Both the position numbers and the translations under genes were made by a program. DNA of 40,376 bases, taken from NCBI RefSeq assembly GCF_945952095.1, contig NZ_CAMFHL010000049.1, positions 1 through 40,376 on the forward strand, in the 5' to 3' direction. Positions 6,838-15,310 of this stretch are shown here, piece after piece. Origin of the DNA: an uncultured Arsenicibacter sp. Its GTDB lineage: Bacteria > Bacteroidota > Bacteroidia > Cytophagales > Spirosomataceae. The notes below the pieces were generated by a model. The model saw nothing but the letters and a program-made list of their open reading frames with translations, ran no database searches and was not told the DNA's origin. Each line of letters starts with the position of its first letter. Position 1 is the first letter of the stretch.

Positions 6838-9315
6838 CTACTTCCGGTCGTCGTTATTCACTTTTTTCTTTGACCGCTCAGGGGCGGCGCTCATCTTACC
6901 GAACCGCCAGTTTACTGATAACCGGATATTCCGGATCACATTGTAGTTTGAGCCGTCGGTCAGGAAGGTGGTGGTCCGGAGCAGGGTAACGATGGTGTTG
7001 TACTTCCGGAACGGGTTTTCAAAATTGGCCGTCAGCGTCAGGTTCTGCTTTTTAAACTCTTTACGGCCCGAGAAACCGTAGTAGTAGAAACCCGATGACT
7101 GTCCCTGTAACTGCACCCGGCGCGAATTGTAGGAACCGTTTGCCTGTAAGCTGAAGTTGGCCGGCAGTTGCAGCGAGGTGTTCATATTTCCCTGATAACT
7201 CCAGTTCCGGTTGCTGGTCTGCAAGGCCGGGCTGTTCAGCAGGTTGTAGTTTATGGTAACCGACCCGCTGATGTTCCAGGCTTTCACCGGCTTCACCGAC
7301 GTGAACCAGTTCATACCGTATGTAGCATTGCGGGCGATGTTGCGGTAGGTGCTGTTCGAAATCCCGGAAGCATCCACCGTTGTAATACGCTCAATGGCAT
7401 TGTTGGTCTGCCGCCCGAAAACCATGACGTTGATCGTTGTGCCGCTGTTGCTGAAGGTGCTGTACGACAATTCAACCGAGTGCGCCAGCTCCGGCGACAG
7501 ATACGGGTTGCCCTGCTGGATATTTTTCGGGTCCGAATAATTCACGTACGGGTTCAGGAACATAATCGACGGCCGCTGAATCCGCTGGCTGTAGTTGGCC
7601 CGGAAGCGGCGGTTATCGTCGAGGCGTTTCGATACCGTAATGTTCGGCAGGATGTTCTGGTAACGGTCAGTGAACCGCGTTTTGGTCGAAATAAAGTTGG
7701 CGTCGATGGCCGTCAGCTCAAAGCGGCCGCCAATATTAAAACCCCATTTGGTTTCGGTCCGCATCCGGAACGACGCATACGACGACCAGACCATCTGCTC
7801 ATAGTCAAAGGTGTTGGCCCGCCGCGGATCTTCCTGAAAATTAAGTGATCCGTCGGTAGCGTTTTCGAGCTTGTAAAAACTGTTCACATCCCGCACAAGC
7901 AGCTTACTACCTACTTCCAGTAGCCGGCGTTTGACCGTCGAAAACGGATAGGCATAGTCAGTCTGTAAGGTCAGTTCACTCTGGCTGTTGGTATTTTCGT
8001 TGCGTTCACGATAGTCAATCACCTCGCTTTCGGGCAGCGGGTATTGATTCAGCGCATAGCCACTCTGGCCGTTGTTCCGGTTATACTGCGCCAGAAACGT
8101 AAACTCCTGTTCCGAACTACGCCGCGAGGTACGGTTATAGTTAAAGTTCAGGTCCATATTCCGGTTCTGGTTCTGGCTGTTGTTATACCGCCGGAATTCC
8201 CGCAGCGTATCCAGGCTTTGCCGCGTATCCCGCACCGACCGCGTTGTCCGGGAATCGCCGCCGAAGTTGGCATCGATCCCGATCCGGTTCAACGTATCCA
8301 GATCATAATCAACGCTGAACGACCCGAACTGCGACTGACCCCGGTTGCGGTAATTACTCTGCTGCTCGATTTTGCTGAATACCTGTCCGTTACGCAGGTT
8401 TTGCCGCACCGTCTGTGACCCGCCGAAGTAATTGCTCCAGTTGGTCCCGCCGTAACCGGTCACGCTCAGCTTGCCCCGTTTATAGTTAATATTGCCGCCC
8501 AGGTTATTCCGGCGGCTGCCTGCCGAGGCATTGAGCCCGCCGGTCAGGCCCTGTAACTGATTTTTCGTAATGATGTTGATAACCCCTGCCGTCCCTTCCG
8601 CATCGTATTTTGCCGACGGAGCCGTAATTACTTCCACCGACTTAATCAGCTCGGCCGGAATCATCTGGAGGGCCTCGCTGATACTACGCGCCATAATACT
8701 CGACGGCTTGTTGTTAATCAGTACCTTAATGCTGCTGCTGCCTTTCAACTGCACATTCCCGTCAGGGTCAATGGTCAGTAAGGGGACTTTTTTCAGTACG
8801 TCTACCGCTGTACCACCGGCATTGGTCAGGTCCTTATCGGCGTTGTAAACGAGCCGGTCATCCTTATCCTCGATCAGCGGTTTTTCACCGGTTACAACCA
8901 CTTCATTCAGCATGCGGGTATCAGCCTGCATCTGAACGGTACCCAACGCAATATCAGCACCCTTAACGACAATATTATTGATCGTTTTGTTCTCGTAGCC
9001 CATAAAACTGACGGTCACCCGGTAGGTGCCGGCCGCCACATTATTGATCGAAAACCGGCCCCGTTCATCCGTCGTTGTTCCGCCGATTGGTTTGTCGGTA
9101 AGGGGGTTAATGAGCGCCACCGTTGCAAACTCTACCGGTTTGTTGGCTGTTCCGTCCATAATCGTCCCCGAAATCTTCATCCCTTTTTGCTGCCCCGCCC
9201 TCGACTCGTTTACGGCTTGCGCAGGAACCGCCGCCGGCGCCCCGGGCGAGGGTGTATTCTGCGCCTGCGTATACAGACTTATCCCAAGAAAAAATAACGG
9301 TATAGTTTGCTTCAT
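6838..9315 (-). CDS. TonB-dependent outer-membrane receptor (OMP_b-brl_3 type)
   Basis: An outer-membrane active transporter of 825 residues. The start is placed at the ATG at 9315, giving a clean signal peptide (MKQTIPLFFLGISLYTQAQ); an ATG 27 nt further up would disturb it. Order of parts: signal peptide, short Pro/Ala-rich linker, carboxypeptidase-regulatory-like domain (about 45-125; PVEFATVALIN, GRFSINNVAAGTYRVTVSF), plug (about 130-240; NEVVVTGEKPLIEDKDDRLV, TAPSAKYDAEGTAGVINII), and a beta-barrel to the end with the RNIRLSVNWRFGK strand near the C-terminus. It lacks a SusD partner, so it is not a classical polysaccharide PUL pair. These receptors take up peptides, metals or unknown ligands. 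It is co-directional with the esterase downstream. Confidence 0.92.
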   Translation of the reverse strand: MKQTIPLFFLGISLYTQAQNTPSPGAPAAVPAQAVNESRAGQQKGMKISGTIMDGTANKPVEFATVALINPLTDKPIGGTTTDERGRFSINNVAAGTYRVTVSFMGYENKTINNIVVKGADIALGTVQMQADTRMLNEVVVTGEKPLIEDKDDRLVYNADKDLTNAGGTAVDVLKKVPLLTIDPDGNVQLKGSSSIKVLINNKPSSIMARSISEALQMIPAELIKSVEVITAPSAKYDAEGTAGVINIITKNQLQGLTGGLNASAGSRRNNLGGNINYKRGKLSVTGYGGTNWSNYFGGSQTVRQNLRNGQVFSKIEQQSNYRNRGQSQFGSFSVDYDLDTLNRIGIDANFGGDSRTTRSVRDTRQSLDTLREFRRYNNSQNQNRNMDLNFNYNRTSRRSSEQEFTFLAQYNRNNGQSGYALNQYPLPESEVIDYRERNENTNSQSELTLQTDYAYPFSTVKRRLLEVGSKLLVRDVNSFYKLENATDGSLNFQEDPRRANTFDYEQMVWSSYASFRMRTETKWGFNIGGRFELTAIDANFISTKTRFTDRYQNILPNITVSKRLDDNRRFRANYSQRIQRPSIMFLNPYVNYSDPKNIQQGNPYLSPELAHSVELSYSTFSNSGTTINVMVFGRQTNNAIERITTVDASGISNSTYRNIARNATYGMNWFTSVKPVKAWNISGSVTINYNLLNSPALQTSNRNWSYQGNMNTSLQLPANFSLQANGSYNSRRVQLQGQSSGFYYYGFSGRKEFKKQNLTLTANFENPFRKYNTIVTLLRTTTFLTDGSNYNVIRNIRLSVNWRFGKMSAAPERSKKKVNNDDRK

Positions 9316-9381
9316 ACTATAATTTACAGGCCCGCAAGCCATTCAGGTTGTATACTTTATTTGCTGATGTATATAAAAGAC

Positions 9382-9389
9382 CAAATATA
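9382..9389 (-). promoter_or_regulatory. Candidate -7 element for the TonB receptor
   Basis: The minus strand reads TATATTTG, an exact match to the Bacteroidota -7 consensus TAnnTTTG, 66 bp before the receptor start. No TTG lies at the best -33 spacing, and the region is very AT-rich, so the match could be chance. Confidence 0.4.
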
Positions 9390-9569
9390 TAAAATATACC
9401 GTATCTGAACCAGAAAAGGCTATTCTGTAACCCGTATTGGTCAAGACGCTACACAAAACAGGCCAATATGTATAGTCTCCTTATTAATCACCTGGGATTC
9501 AGCGGTAAAAACAGCGGGAAGAAATCAGGTCGTACCGTTTACGCAGACGGGCAAACACGCAGACCGGAA

Positions 9570-10199
9570 TCAGTCAGCGGCATGGTTACGGAATAAATGT
9601 TCGAGGGTAGGTTCCGTAAACCGGGCTTTTTTAAACAACGCACTCTTCAGTTGCCGCAAATAGTCTGCCTTCGGAATCTCAATGGCTCCATAGCGCCGGA
9701 CGTTGTCATTAATAAACTGGGTATCAAGCAAATCGAACCGCTGCTGGCGCAGAATCATGATGAGATAATGGAATGCAACCTTGGAGGCATTATCGGCTAA
9801 ATGGAACATGGACTCCCCGAAAAAAACTGATCCGAGCGCAACGCCATATAACCCGCCGACTAAACGGCCATCTATATACGTCTCCACACTGTGGGCTAAT
9901 CCCATCTGGTGCAAGGTCGTATACGCATCAATGATCTCTTCCGAAATCCAGGTACTGTCATCGTCAGAACGTGGCAGCGAACAGTAGCGCATCACCTGCT
10001 CAAAGTTACCGTTGACCCGTACATCAAATGTTTTTTTGTTCAGGACCGGACGTAACGAACGGGCAGGCTTGTACGTCTCAAGCGGAATGATAGCCCGCGG
10101 GTCCGGCGAATACCAATATAAGGTACCATCAGAATCGGCCATTGGAAATATGCCATTCATGTACCCATAAATCAGATCATCGGCGGTTAGTTTTGTCAT
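9570..10199 (-). CDS. aat: Leucyl/phenylalanyl-tRNA--protein transferase
   Basis: Transfers Leu or Phe from aminoacyl-tRNA to proteins with N-terminal Lys or Arg, marking them for ClpS/ClpAP degradation (N-end rule) in the cytoplasm. It has 209 residues from the ATG at 10199; the alternative at 10214 adds five residues without support. Family motifs are clear: YGYMNGIFPMADSDG near the start, WYSPDPRAIIPL, AHSVETYIDGRLVGGLYGVALGSVFFGESMFH, and LLDTQFINDN. The gene stands alone on the minus strand, with a candidate -7 element 29 bp upstream. Confidence 0.95.
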   Translation of the reverse strand: MTKLTADDLIYGYMNGIFPMADSDGTLYWYSPDPRAIIPLETYKPARSLRPVLNKKTFDVRVNGNFEQVMRYCSLPRSDDDSTWISEEIIDAYTTLHQMGLAHSVETYIDGRLVGGLYGVALGSVFFGESMFHLADNASKVAFHYLIMILRQQRFDLLDTQFINDNVRRYGAIEIPKADYLRQLKSALFKKARFTEPTLEHLFRNHAAD

Positions 10200-10227
10200 G
10201 AAAAGTGGAAGCAATTACTTACAATAA

Positions 10228-10260
10228 CAAATGTATAGAAAAAACACTGGAATGATTCCA
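10228..10260 (-). promoter_or_regulatory. Candidate aat promoter with a palindrome
   Basis: On the minus strand TACATTTG (plus-strand 10228-10235) matches the TAnnTTTG -7 consensus 29 bp before the aat start. A perfect 13-bp palindrome, tggaatgattcca (10248-10260), covers roughly the -20 to -32 region, where a regulator could bind. No TTG stands at -33. Confidence 0.42.
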
Positions 10261-10619
10261 TCGGTTCCGGACTTAATATTTTCATAACGGCGGAACTATC
10301 CTAAAAAAATACCGTTATTTCATTGCACAACCCGGACAATATCATTAACATTGTCCGCGTTTTTGACACAGCTCTTACGCTACAGACGCGATCAGTACAG
10401 TACATGGAACAGACAGCATACATACCTACGTTCTATCATACTACGCCCTTCCGGTTCAGGTCCGAAAGGGCCATATAATCTTTTTTGCCTACGTGGCAAA
10501 ACTTTCTCGTCTGTTAATCCTTTTTTATTCATTTCAATCTAATAATCGTACGGGCAACAGACTTCTGTCGTCTGGTTGAGGTAAACGTTCGACGTTTTTT
10601 TCGTTACCCAATTACTGCG
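10261..10619 (+). other. Long leader/intergenic region with several hairpins before the GNAT gene
   Basis: No coding sequence is evident here. Four inverted repeats are visible. The first is cggacaat/attgtccg (10333-10357), followed by cgttttt. The second is a GAAA-capped hairpin, ggtcc-gaaa-gggcc (10459-10472), within the larger imperfect gcccttccgg/ccgaaagggc repeat (10445-10471). The third is ttttgcc/ggcaaaa with a 5-nt loop (10483-10501). The fourth is aaacgt/acgttt (10583-10597), followed by T residues and ending 22 nt before the start codon. This could be a structured, possibly attenuating leader. No known riboswitch class was recognised. Confidence 0.4.
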
Positions 10620-11333
10620 ATGATTCAACAAGACATAATTAACGACCAATACATCGTTCAGGTAGCTAATGAAAACCATCTGCAAATGGCTGAGACTATT
10701 TGCAATGAAATGGAGCAGAGTGCGAAAGCCCGCGGAACCGGTATAGCCAAACGCTCTCCGGTGTACCTGATGGAGAAAATGCTTGAAGGCAAAGCCGTTA
10801 TTGCTACCACCGTTGCCGGTGAGTGGGTCGGTTTCTGCTATGTCGAAACGTGGGAGCACGGTAAGTTCGTGGCAAATTCCGGCCTTATTGTGCATCCTGA
10901 TCACCGCAAAAGTGGTCTGGCAACGAACATCAAACAGAAAGCGTTTGAACTGTCACGGTCTAAGTTTCCGAATGCGAAAATCATCGGTCTGACGACCAGT
11001 CTGGCCGTCATGAAAATCAATTCTGACCTTGGCTACCAACCGGTTACGCTCAGCGAGTTACCGGCCGATGAAGCCTTCTGGAAAGGGTGTTCAAGCTGCG
11101 TAAACTACGATATTCTGACACGGACCAACCGCAAGCACTGCCTGTGTACGGGTATGCTGTACGATCCGGAAGAACCGAAAAAGAATGAACAGGAAAAACA
11201 GGAAAAATGGAATTTCCTGAAGGAATCTAAACTGTATGAGCGCTGGATGAAGCTGAAAGAGCGTATTCTCTTCCGGCTCAAAGAACGTCCACGGGCTCGT
11301 CGCTCCGAACGTGAACTCGAAGCCGTAGGCTGA
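10620..11333 (+). CDS. GNAT acyltransferase, resembling the Bacteroidota arginine-pathway N-acyltransferase
   Basis: A 237-residue cytoplasmic protein. Residues about 10-150 form a GNAT fold; the acyl-CoA pyrophosphate loop is VHPDHRKSGLAT (91-102). After the fold comes a Cys-rich segment, FWKGCSSCVNYD and RKHCLCTGMLYD, with Cys157, Cys160, Cys174 and Cys176 in a CxxC...CxC layout that could bind a metal. The last 50 residues are highly charged and helical. From memory, Bacteroidota arginine operons start with a GNAT gene that has this same C-terminal segment and is a candidate N-acetyl/N-succinyl-glutamate synthase. Here no argG or argC follows; the gene is closed by a strong terminator. GNAT fold sure; arginine role moderate. 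Confidence 0.8.
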   Translation: MIQQDIINDQYIVQVANENHLQMAETICNEMEQSAKARGTGIAKRSPVYLMEKMLEGKAVIATTVAGEWVGFCYVETWEHGKFVANSGLIVHPDHRKSGLATNIKQKAFELSRSKFPNAKIIGLTTSLAVMKINSDLGYQPVTLSELPADEAFWKGCSSCVNYDILTRTNRKHCLCTGMLYDPEEPKKNEQEKQEKWNFLKESKLYERWMKLKERILFRLKERPRARRSERELEAVG

Positions 11334-11346
11334 ATCATATAACCCG

Positions 11347-11382
11347 AAAAACCTGACCGTACGTACGGTCAGGTTTTTTTTT
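11347..11382 (+). terminator. Intrinsic terminator of the GNAT gene
   Basis: A perfect 14-bp stem from aaaaacctgaccgt (11347-11360) to acggtcaggttttt (11365-11378), an ACGT loop and a run of nine T. It is 13 nt after the stop codon. Confidence 0.95.
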
Positions 11383-11440
11383 GCCTCGCCGGAACATCTG
11401 CCATACCAACGGGTTTTATCTGCATAAACCTCAACGTACT

Positions 11441-11800
11441 ATGAAAACCAACAGCCCTGAAACCGGTGAAACAACCGGCGACAACAAACTGGCTACGATT
11501 CCGACCGGTATGGAACACGATCCGAAAGCCGATGAACAGGTTATTGACCAGCAAACCGGACAACAGACGCCCGAAGCTGTTCAACACGCCGACGACCCGG
11601 CCGATGCAGATGAACTTGCCAACTCCATCGCCTATGCCCTCGACGGCTCAGGCCCCGGCCCTTCCAACAGTCCGGGACCATCCAGTCCGGGACCATCCAG
11701 TCGGGTTAACGGTGAGGCGCATAAAGTCATTACCGAAGGCGTTACCGGTGCCGGACCGGAAGACGAGGAAGACGCTGCCAGAGAATGGCGGTCGCTTTAG
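11441..11800 (+). CDS. Small acidic, disordered protein of unknown function
   Basis: A 119-residue protein from the ATG at 11441; a longer frame upstream overlaps the previous terminator and is rejected. The composition is strongly acidic and polar (Asp, Glu, Gln, Thr, Pro, Gly) with almost no hydrophobic core, so it is probably intrinsically disordered. There is no signal peptide. A tandem SPGPS repeat lies around residues 77-86, encoded by the 15-bp repeat at 11668-11697. A slightly more ordered part follows (NGEAHKVITEGVTGAG). It ends convergently with, and overlaps by 4 bp, the GH53 gene on the other strand. Family not recognised; coding status is likely but not certain. Confidence 0.6.
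   Translation: MKTNSPETGETTGDNKLATIPTGMEHDPKADEQVIDQQTGQQTPEAVQHADDPADADELANSIAYALDGSGPGPSNSPGPSSPGPSSRVNGEAHKVITEGVTGAGPEDEEDAAREWRSL
11668..11697 (+). repeat. 15-bp tandem repeat inside a coding region
   Basis: Two identical copies of cagtccgggaccatc in tandem, followed by a partial third. In frame they encode repeated SPGPS. This type of repeat can gain or lose units without breaking the frame. Confidence 0.85.
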
Positions 11801-12810
11801 TTGCGGAAAGCGTCCATGGCAGCGGTTGGTTTGCCGGTTTCATCGAACGCCCCCAACTCGTAGCCCTGCCATTTACCATAAGACTGCGGCTCCCAGTATA
11901 ACACGCCTTTCCCCATCTGGTCCGGTACACTGCGCATTTTGCGGATCAGATCGGAGATAAAGGCGTTTGCTGTTACCGGATCATTGGCCGGCATCCCGAC
12001 TTCTACCACCATTACCGGTTTGTGGTACTGTGCGATCATATCCTGAATGGTGGCAATACACTGGCTGTTTTTTGTCTCCCAGTCGGCGGCAGACGGATAT
12101 AATGACATGCCGATCATATCGAATTTCGCCTGCTGCGCGGCCAGTCCGCCAAACATCCACCGGAACAACTGACGGTCATAGCCATTCGAAATATGCACAA
12201 TTACCTGTGAGGTCGGGCTGACCGCCTTAACCGCATCGTAGCCGGCATTGACCAGTGCGGCAAAGTTCGCCATGCTGGTCGATGCCCGCCCATCGGGCCA
12301 GAGCATGCCGTCGTTTGTTTCATTACCGATCTGCACCCATTCCGGCGTAATCCCATTCTCTTTTAAACGGGTTAATACCGTGGTCGTATGGCTGCTGAGC
12401 GCTTTTTTAAGATCGTCAAACTTCAGGCCCTGCCACGCCGCCGGTTTTGTCTGCTTGCCGGGGTCGGCCCAGTTGTCGCTGTAGTGAAAGTCAATCATCA
12501 GCCGCATACCCGCCGCCTGAACCCGTTTTGCTTTACTCAATACGTCATCTATTCCGTTCCAGCCACCCTGCGGATTTACCCAGACCCGCAGCCGGATGGT
12601 ATTCATGCCCTTCTCTTTCAGGACACTGAAAATATCAGCCGGTTTTCCGTCTGACTGATAAAAGCGGAAGCCTTCTTTTTCCTGCTGTGTGATCCAGCTC
12701 ACATCGGCTCCCTTTACAAACCGGTCAGCGACCGCAGACGGAACCGACTGCCCCTTACAACCGGCCAGCTGCCCGATCATTAATCCTGTTACAAGAATCC
12801 ACTGTTTCAT
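11797..12810 (-). CDS. GH53 endo-beta-1,4-galactanase, lipoprotein
   Basis: Hydrolyses beta-1,4-galactan, the galactose side chains of pectin rhamnogalacturonan I. A 337-residue protein with a lipoprotein signal (lipobox QLAGC, Cys18), so it is membrane-anchored in the periplasm or on the surface. The GH53 TIM-barrel covers the rest. It starts with KGADVSWITQQE and continues with NTIRLRVWVNP and LMIDFHYSDNWADPGKQ. WVQIGNETNDGMLWP carries the acid/base Glu164, and PVMVVEVGMP the nucleophile Glu270. Length and motif order are normal for the family. It stands alone, divergent from the acetylesterase gene at 13044, which may act on the same plant material. Confidence 0.93.
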   Translation of the reverse strand: MKQWILVTGLMIGQLAGCKGQSVPSAVADRFVKGADVSWITQQEKEGFRFYQSDGKPADIFSVLKEKGMNTIRLRVWVNPQGGWNGIDDVLSKAKRVQAAGMRLMIDFHYSDNWADPGKQTKPAAWQGLKFDDLKKALSSHTTTVLTRLKENGITPEWVQIGNETNDGMLWPDGRASTSMANFAALVNAGYDAVKAVSPTSQVIVHISNGYDRQLFRWMFGGLAAQQAKFDMIGMSLYPSAADWETKNSQCIATIQDMIAQYHKPVMVVEVGMPANDPVTANAFISDLIRKMRSVPDQMGKGVLYWEPQSYGKWQGYELGAFDETGKPTAAMDAFRN

Positions 12811-13043
12811 AATTTGCCTCCGCTGTTCGCTCCCGCGTACTTATCACGCAATCGTTTACTGGCAAAGGGTAAATTGCACCGGAAAAGTTTCTTTTAGTAA
12901 CCGGCAATAAGCTTTATTACTGATAATGAAGGTATTCTGTCTTCGAGGGTACCTGTACCGGTCTAACATGACGGTTTCTGCTTGGCGGTACATCGGGATT
13001 GCCGTATTTTTCGTATTCAGATTAGCTGATTTGGTTGTTGTTC

Positions 13044-14450
13044 ATGAAAAAACTGATTTACGTTTTCTTTTTCCTTTGTGCCTTACCCGCTTACGCCGAC
13101 GTTATTTTGCCCGCCCTTGTCGCCAATCACATGGTTTTACAACAACAGGAGTCCGTCAGGGTCTGGGGCTGGGCCGAACCCGGCGAGGTAGTTACCGTAA
13201 CCCCCGGATGGGATAACCAGCCGGTTTCAACGACAACAACCGATCATGCGGTCTGGAAACTGACCATGCCGACGCCCGCCGCCGGTGGCCCCTACTCCAT
13301 CACGATCTCCGGCCGGAATACCATTGTGCTGACCGACGTACTGGTTGGCGAAGTCTGGGTATGTGCGGGGCAGTCAAATATGGAATGGAGTGCCAACAGG
13401 GGTGTTAAAGATGCTCTTGCTGAGCTGCCAACGGCAAAGAATGACCTGATCCGTTTTTTTAAAATGCCCAAATTAACGGCTGATGCTCCCCAGACAGACA
13501 CCAAGGGCAGCTGGGTCCTGTGTGATTCCGCCAGTTTGCGTGCATTCAGTGCAGTCGGCTATTTTTTCGGCAAGAAAATTCAGCAGACGCTGAATGTGCC
13601 CATTGGTCTGATCGATGTAGCCTGGGGTGGCTCCTATATCGACAGCTGGCTGCCGGTGACAGTGACGCAGCTTTATCCGGATACCCGCACCTCAGCGGCC
13701 CGTATGACCAAAGCGGCCCATTGGCCAAGCAAGCCCGGCTCCATTTACAACGCCATGATTGCACCGGTTATTCACTATACCATTGCGGGCGCTATCTGGT
13801 ATCAGGGGGAGTCGAACCGGCATTACCCGCAGGCATATTACCACCTGATGCACCTGCTGGTTGATCACTGGCGGGGTATGTGGCAAAAAGATTTTCCGTT
13901 CTACTATGTTCAGATTGCGCCGTTTACCTACAATGGTGAACACCAGACAGCGGCAGTCCGCGAAGCCCAGACACAGGCTATGGACATCCCTAAATCAGGC
14001 ATGGTGGTGACCACCGATCTGGTCGATAATCTGAAAGATATTCATCCGGCCTATAAGCATGAAGTAGGCAACCGGCTCGCCAATCTGGCACTGGCAGCCA
14101 CGTATGAGCAGAAAACGATTGCGGCAAAAAGTCCGCAATATCAGTCGATGAAGGTAACCGGCAAAAAAGGTCATATCCTCCGCTTAAGTTTCCTGAACGC
14201 CCCTAAAGGACTGATTAGTAAGGGTAAAGAACTCAGCGAATTCACCATTGCCGGCGCCGACAAGGTATTTGTACCGGCCAAAGCCCGTATCCGCGGCAAT
14301 ATGATCGATGTCTGGTCTGACGAGGTAAAGGTCCCCTATGCCGTTCGGTTTGCCTTCCGGGATGCGCCGGAGCCGAACGTATTCAGCAAGGAAGGATTAC
14401 CCCTTATCCCCTTCCGTACCGATGACTGGGACCTGAAACTGCCGAAATAA
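13044..14450 (+). CDS. Sialate O-acetylesterase-type SGNH carbohydrate esterase, secreted
   Basis: Removes O-acetyl groups from sugars in the periplasm. A 468-residue protein from the ATG at 13044 (an in-frame TTG three codons earlier is rejected because it disturbs the signal). The signal peptide is residues 1-18 (MKKLIYVFFFLCALPAYA). The start of the mature protein, LPALVANHMVLQQQESVRVWGWAEPGE, is the usual entry to this family. The catalytic Ser111 is in CAGQSNMEW; the second block is WYQGESN; the catalytic Asp/His pair is NLKDIHP (Asp332, His334). Although the family is named after sialic acid, Bacteroidota members often act on acetylated plant polysaccharides. The neighbouring GH53 galactanase supports that reading. 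No sialic acid genes are nearby. Confidence 0.9.
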   Translation: MKKLIYVFFFLCALPAYADVILPALVANHMVLQQQESVRVWGWAEPGEVVTVTPGWDNQPVSTTTTDHAVWKLTMPTPAAGGPYSITISGRNTIVLTDVLVGEVWVCAGQSNMEWSANRGVKDALAELPTAKNDLIRFFKMPKLTADAPQTDTKGSWVLCDSASLRAFSAVGYFFGKKIQQTLNVPIGLIDVAWGGSYIDSWLPVTVTQLYPDTRTSAARMTKAAHWPSKPGSIYNAMIAPVIHYTIAGAIWYQGESNRHYPQAYYHLMHLLVDHWRGMWQKDFPFYYVQIAPFTYNGEHQTAAVREAQTQAMDIPKSGMVVTTDLVDNLKDIHPAYKHEVGNRLANLALAATYEQKTIAAKSPQYQSMKVTGKKGHILRLSFLNAPKGLISKGKELSEFTIAGADKVFVPAKARIRGNMIDVWSDEVKVPYAVRFAFRDAPEPNVFSKEGLPLIPFRTDDWDLKLPK

Positions 14451-14496
14451 TGCATGTGCCACATCTCCGGAAGTAAGCCGGCATCACGGACAGTTT

Positions 14497-15300
14497 TCAG
14501 AACGCCTTAAGTTTGGCGGGGCTGTACCCAAATTGCCGTTTAAACGTATATGAAAAATGGGAAAGATCTTCAAAACCAAGATCAACGTAGATGTCCGATG
14601 CAGATTTCCCTTGCTCTTTAAGCAGAAAATAAGCTTCGTCAAGGCGCTTCTGTAACAGCCATTTGTGGGGTGATGTATGAAATACCTTCTCAAAATCCCG
14701 TTTGAATGTAGCCAGGCTTCTTCCCGTGAGATACGCAAAACGGTCGAGTTTGACATTGTACCGGTAATTTTGGTTCATAAATGCTTCCAGATCCGATTTG
14801 TGCGGCGCTGAAAAGTCAAATAAAACCTGTTTTAAACCGGGTTGCGCATCCAGCAGAATCAGAATCAGTTCCTTTATTTTCAGATCAATCAATGGCTTAT
14901 TCCCAAGGCTATTACTGTCAATGAGCGCTTTTAAGGAATCAATATAATTCCGGAGAAGCATGGTCATCCCGACAGGAATCATCGATGCCAGGCCACTGCT
15001 ATGATCAGCCTGTATACTATATTCGCCGGCCATCTGCTGTAAATTACGTTCGCTTACATAGATATTCAGACTTTCAAAACGGCCGTTTTCCGGAGGGACC
15101 TTGGTAAACTTTACCAGTTGATTTTTCCGTAACAGGGTAAGAGCGCCTGCTGCAGCCTTATAAATCTCCCTGCCATCTGCCAGCATAAAACTCCCCGCCA
15201 TCTGATACGACAGAATGTGCTGAGGAGTAAAATTTTCGCCTTTTCGGCTAATGCTATGATAGCAGGAATAAACGATATCAGACGTTTCTGCGCTGTCCAT
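14497..15300 (-). CDS. AraC-family transcriptional regulator
   Basis: A 267-residue DNA-binding regulator. Residues about 20-120 form an N-terminal AraC-type sensor region (ADGREIYKAAAGALTLLRKNQLVKF), and about 170-267 the two helix-turn-helix motifs. The first covers LDRFAYLTGRSLATFKRDF, and the second KSASDIYVDLGFEDLSHF, followed by the conserved FKRQFGYSPAKLK end. It lies 54 nt after the aldehyde dehydrogenase gene on the same strand, with an imperfect hairpin between them. A pair of 18-bp direct repeats in front of that dehydrogenase gene (16818-16858) is its likely binding site, so I infer it activates the pair in response to an unknown aldehyde or precursor. Confidence 0.9.
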   Translation of the reverse strand: MDSAETSDIVYSCYHSISRKGENFTPQHILSYQMAGSFMLADGREIYKAAAGALTLLRKNQLVKFTKVPPENGRFESLNIYVSERNLQQMAGEYSIQADHSSGLASMIPVGMTMLLRNYIDSLKALIDSNSLGNKPLIDLKIKELILILLDAQPGLKQVLFDFSAPHKSDLEAFMNQNYRYNVKLDRFAYLTGRSLATFKRDFEKVFHTSPHKWLLQKRLDEAYFLLKEQGKSASDIYVDLGFEDLSHFSYTFKRQFGYSPAKLKAF

Positions 15301-15310
15301 AATTTTTATT

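Noticed and set aside
7168..7848. A 226-codon plus-strand frame inside the TonB receptor gene.
   Set aside because: Antisense shadow of the beta-barrel coding sequence; no domain or start signal.
10451..10475. ttcaggtccgaaaggg resembles the SRP RNA domain IV core.
   Set aside because: The GGAA tetraloop and the conserved GAAGCAG strand are missing; the loop here is GAAA and the flanks do not pair as SRP RNA.
12811..13043. A short reading frame (12926-13216, plus) upstream of the acetylesterase.
   Set aside because: It overlaps the acetylesterase signal peptide in another frame, is rich in Arg and has no family resemblance.
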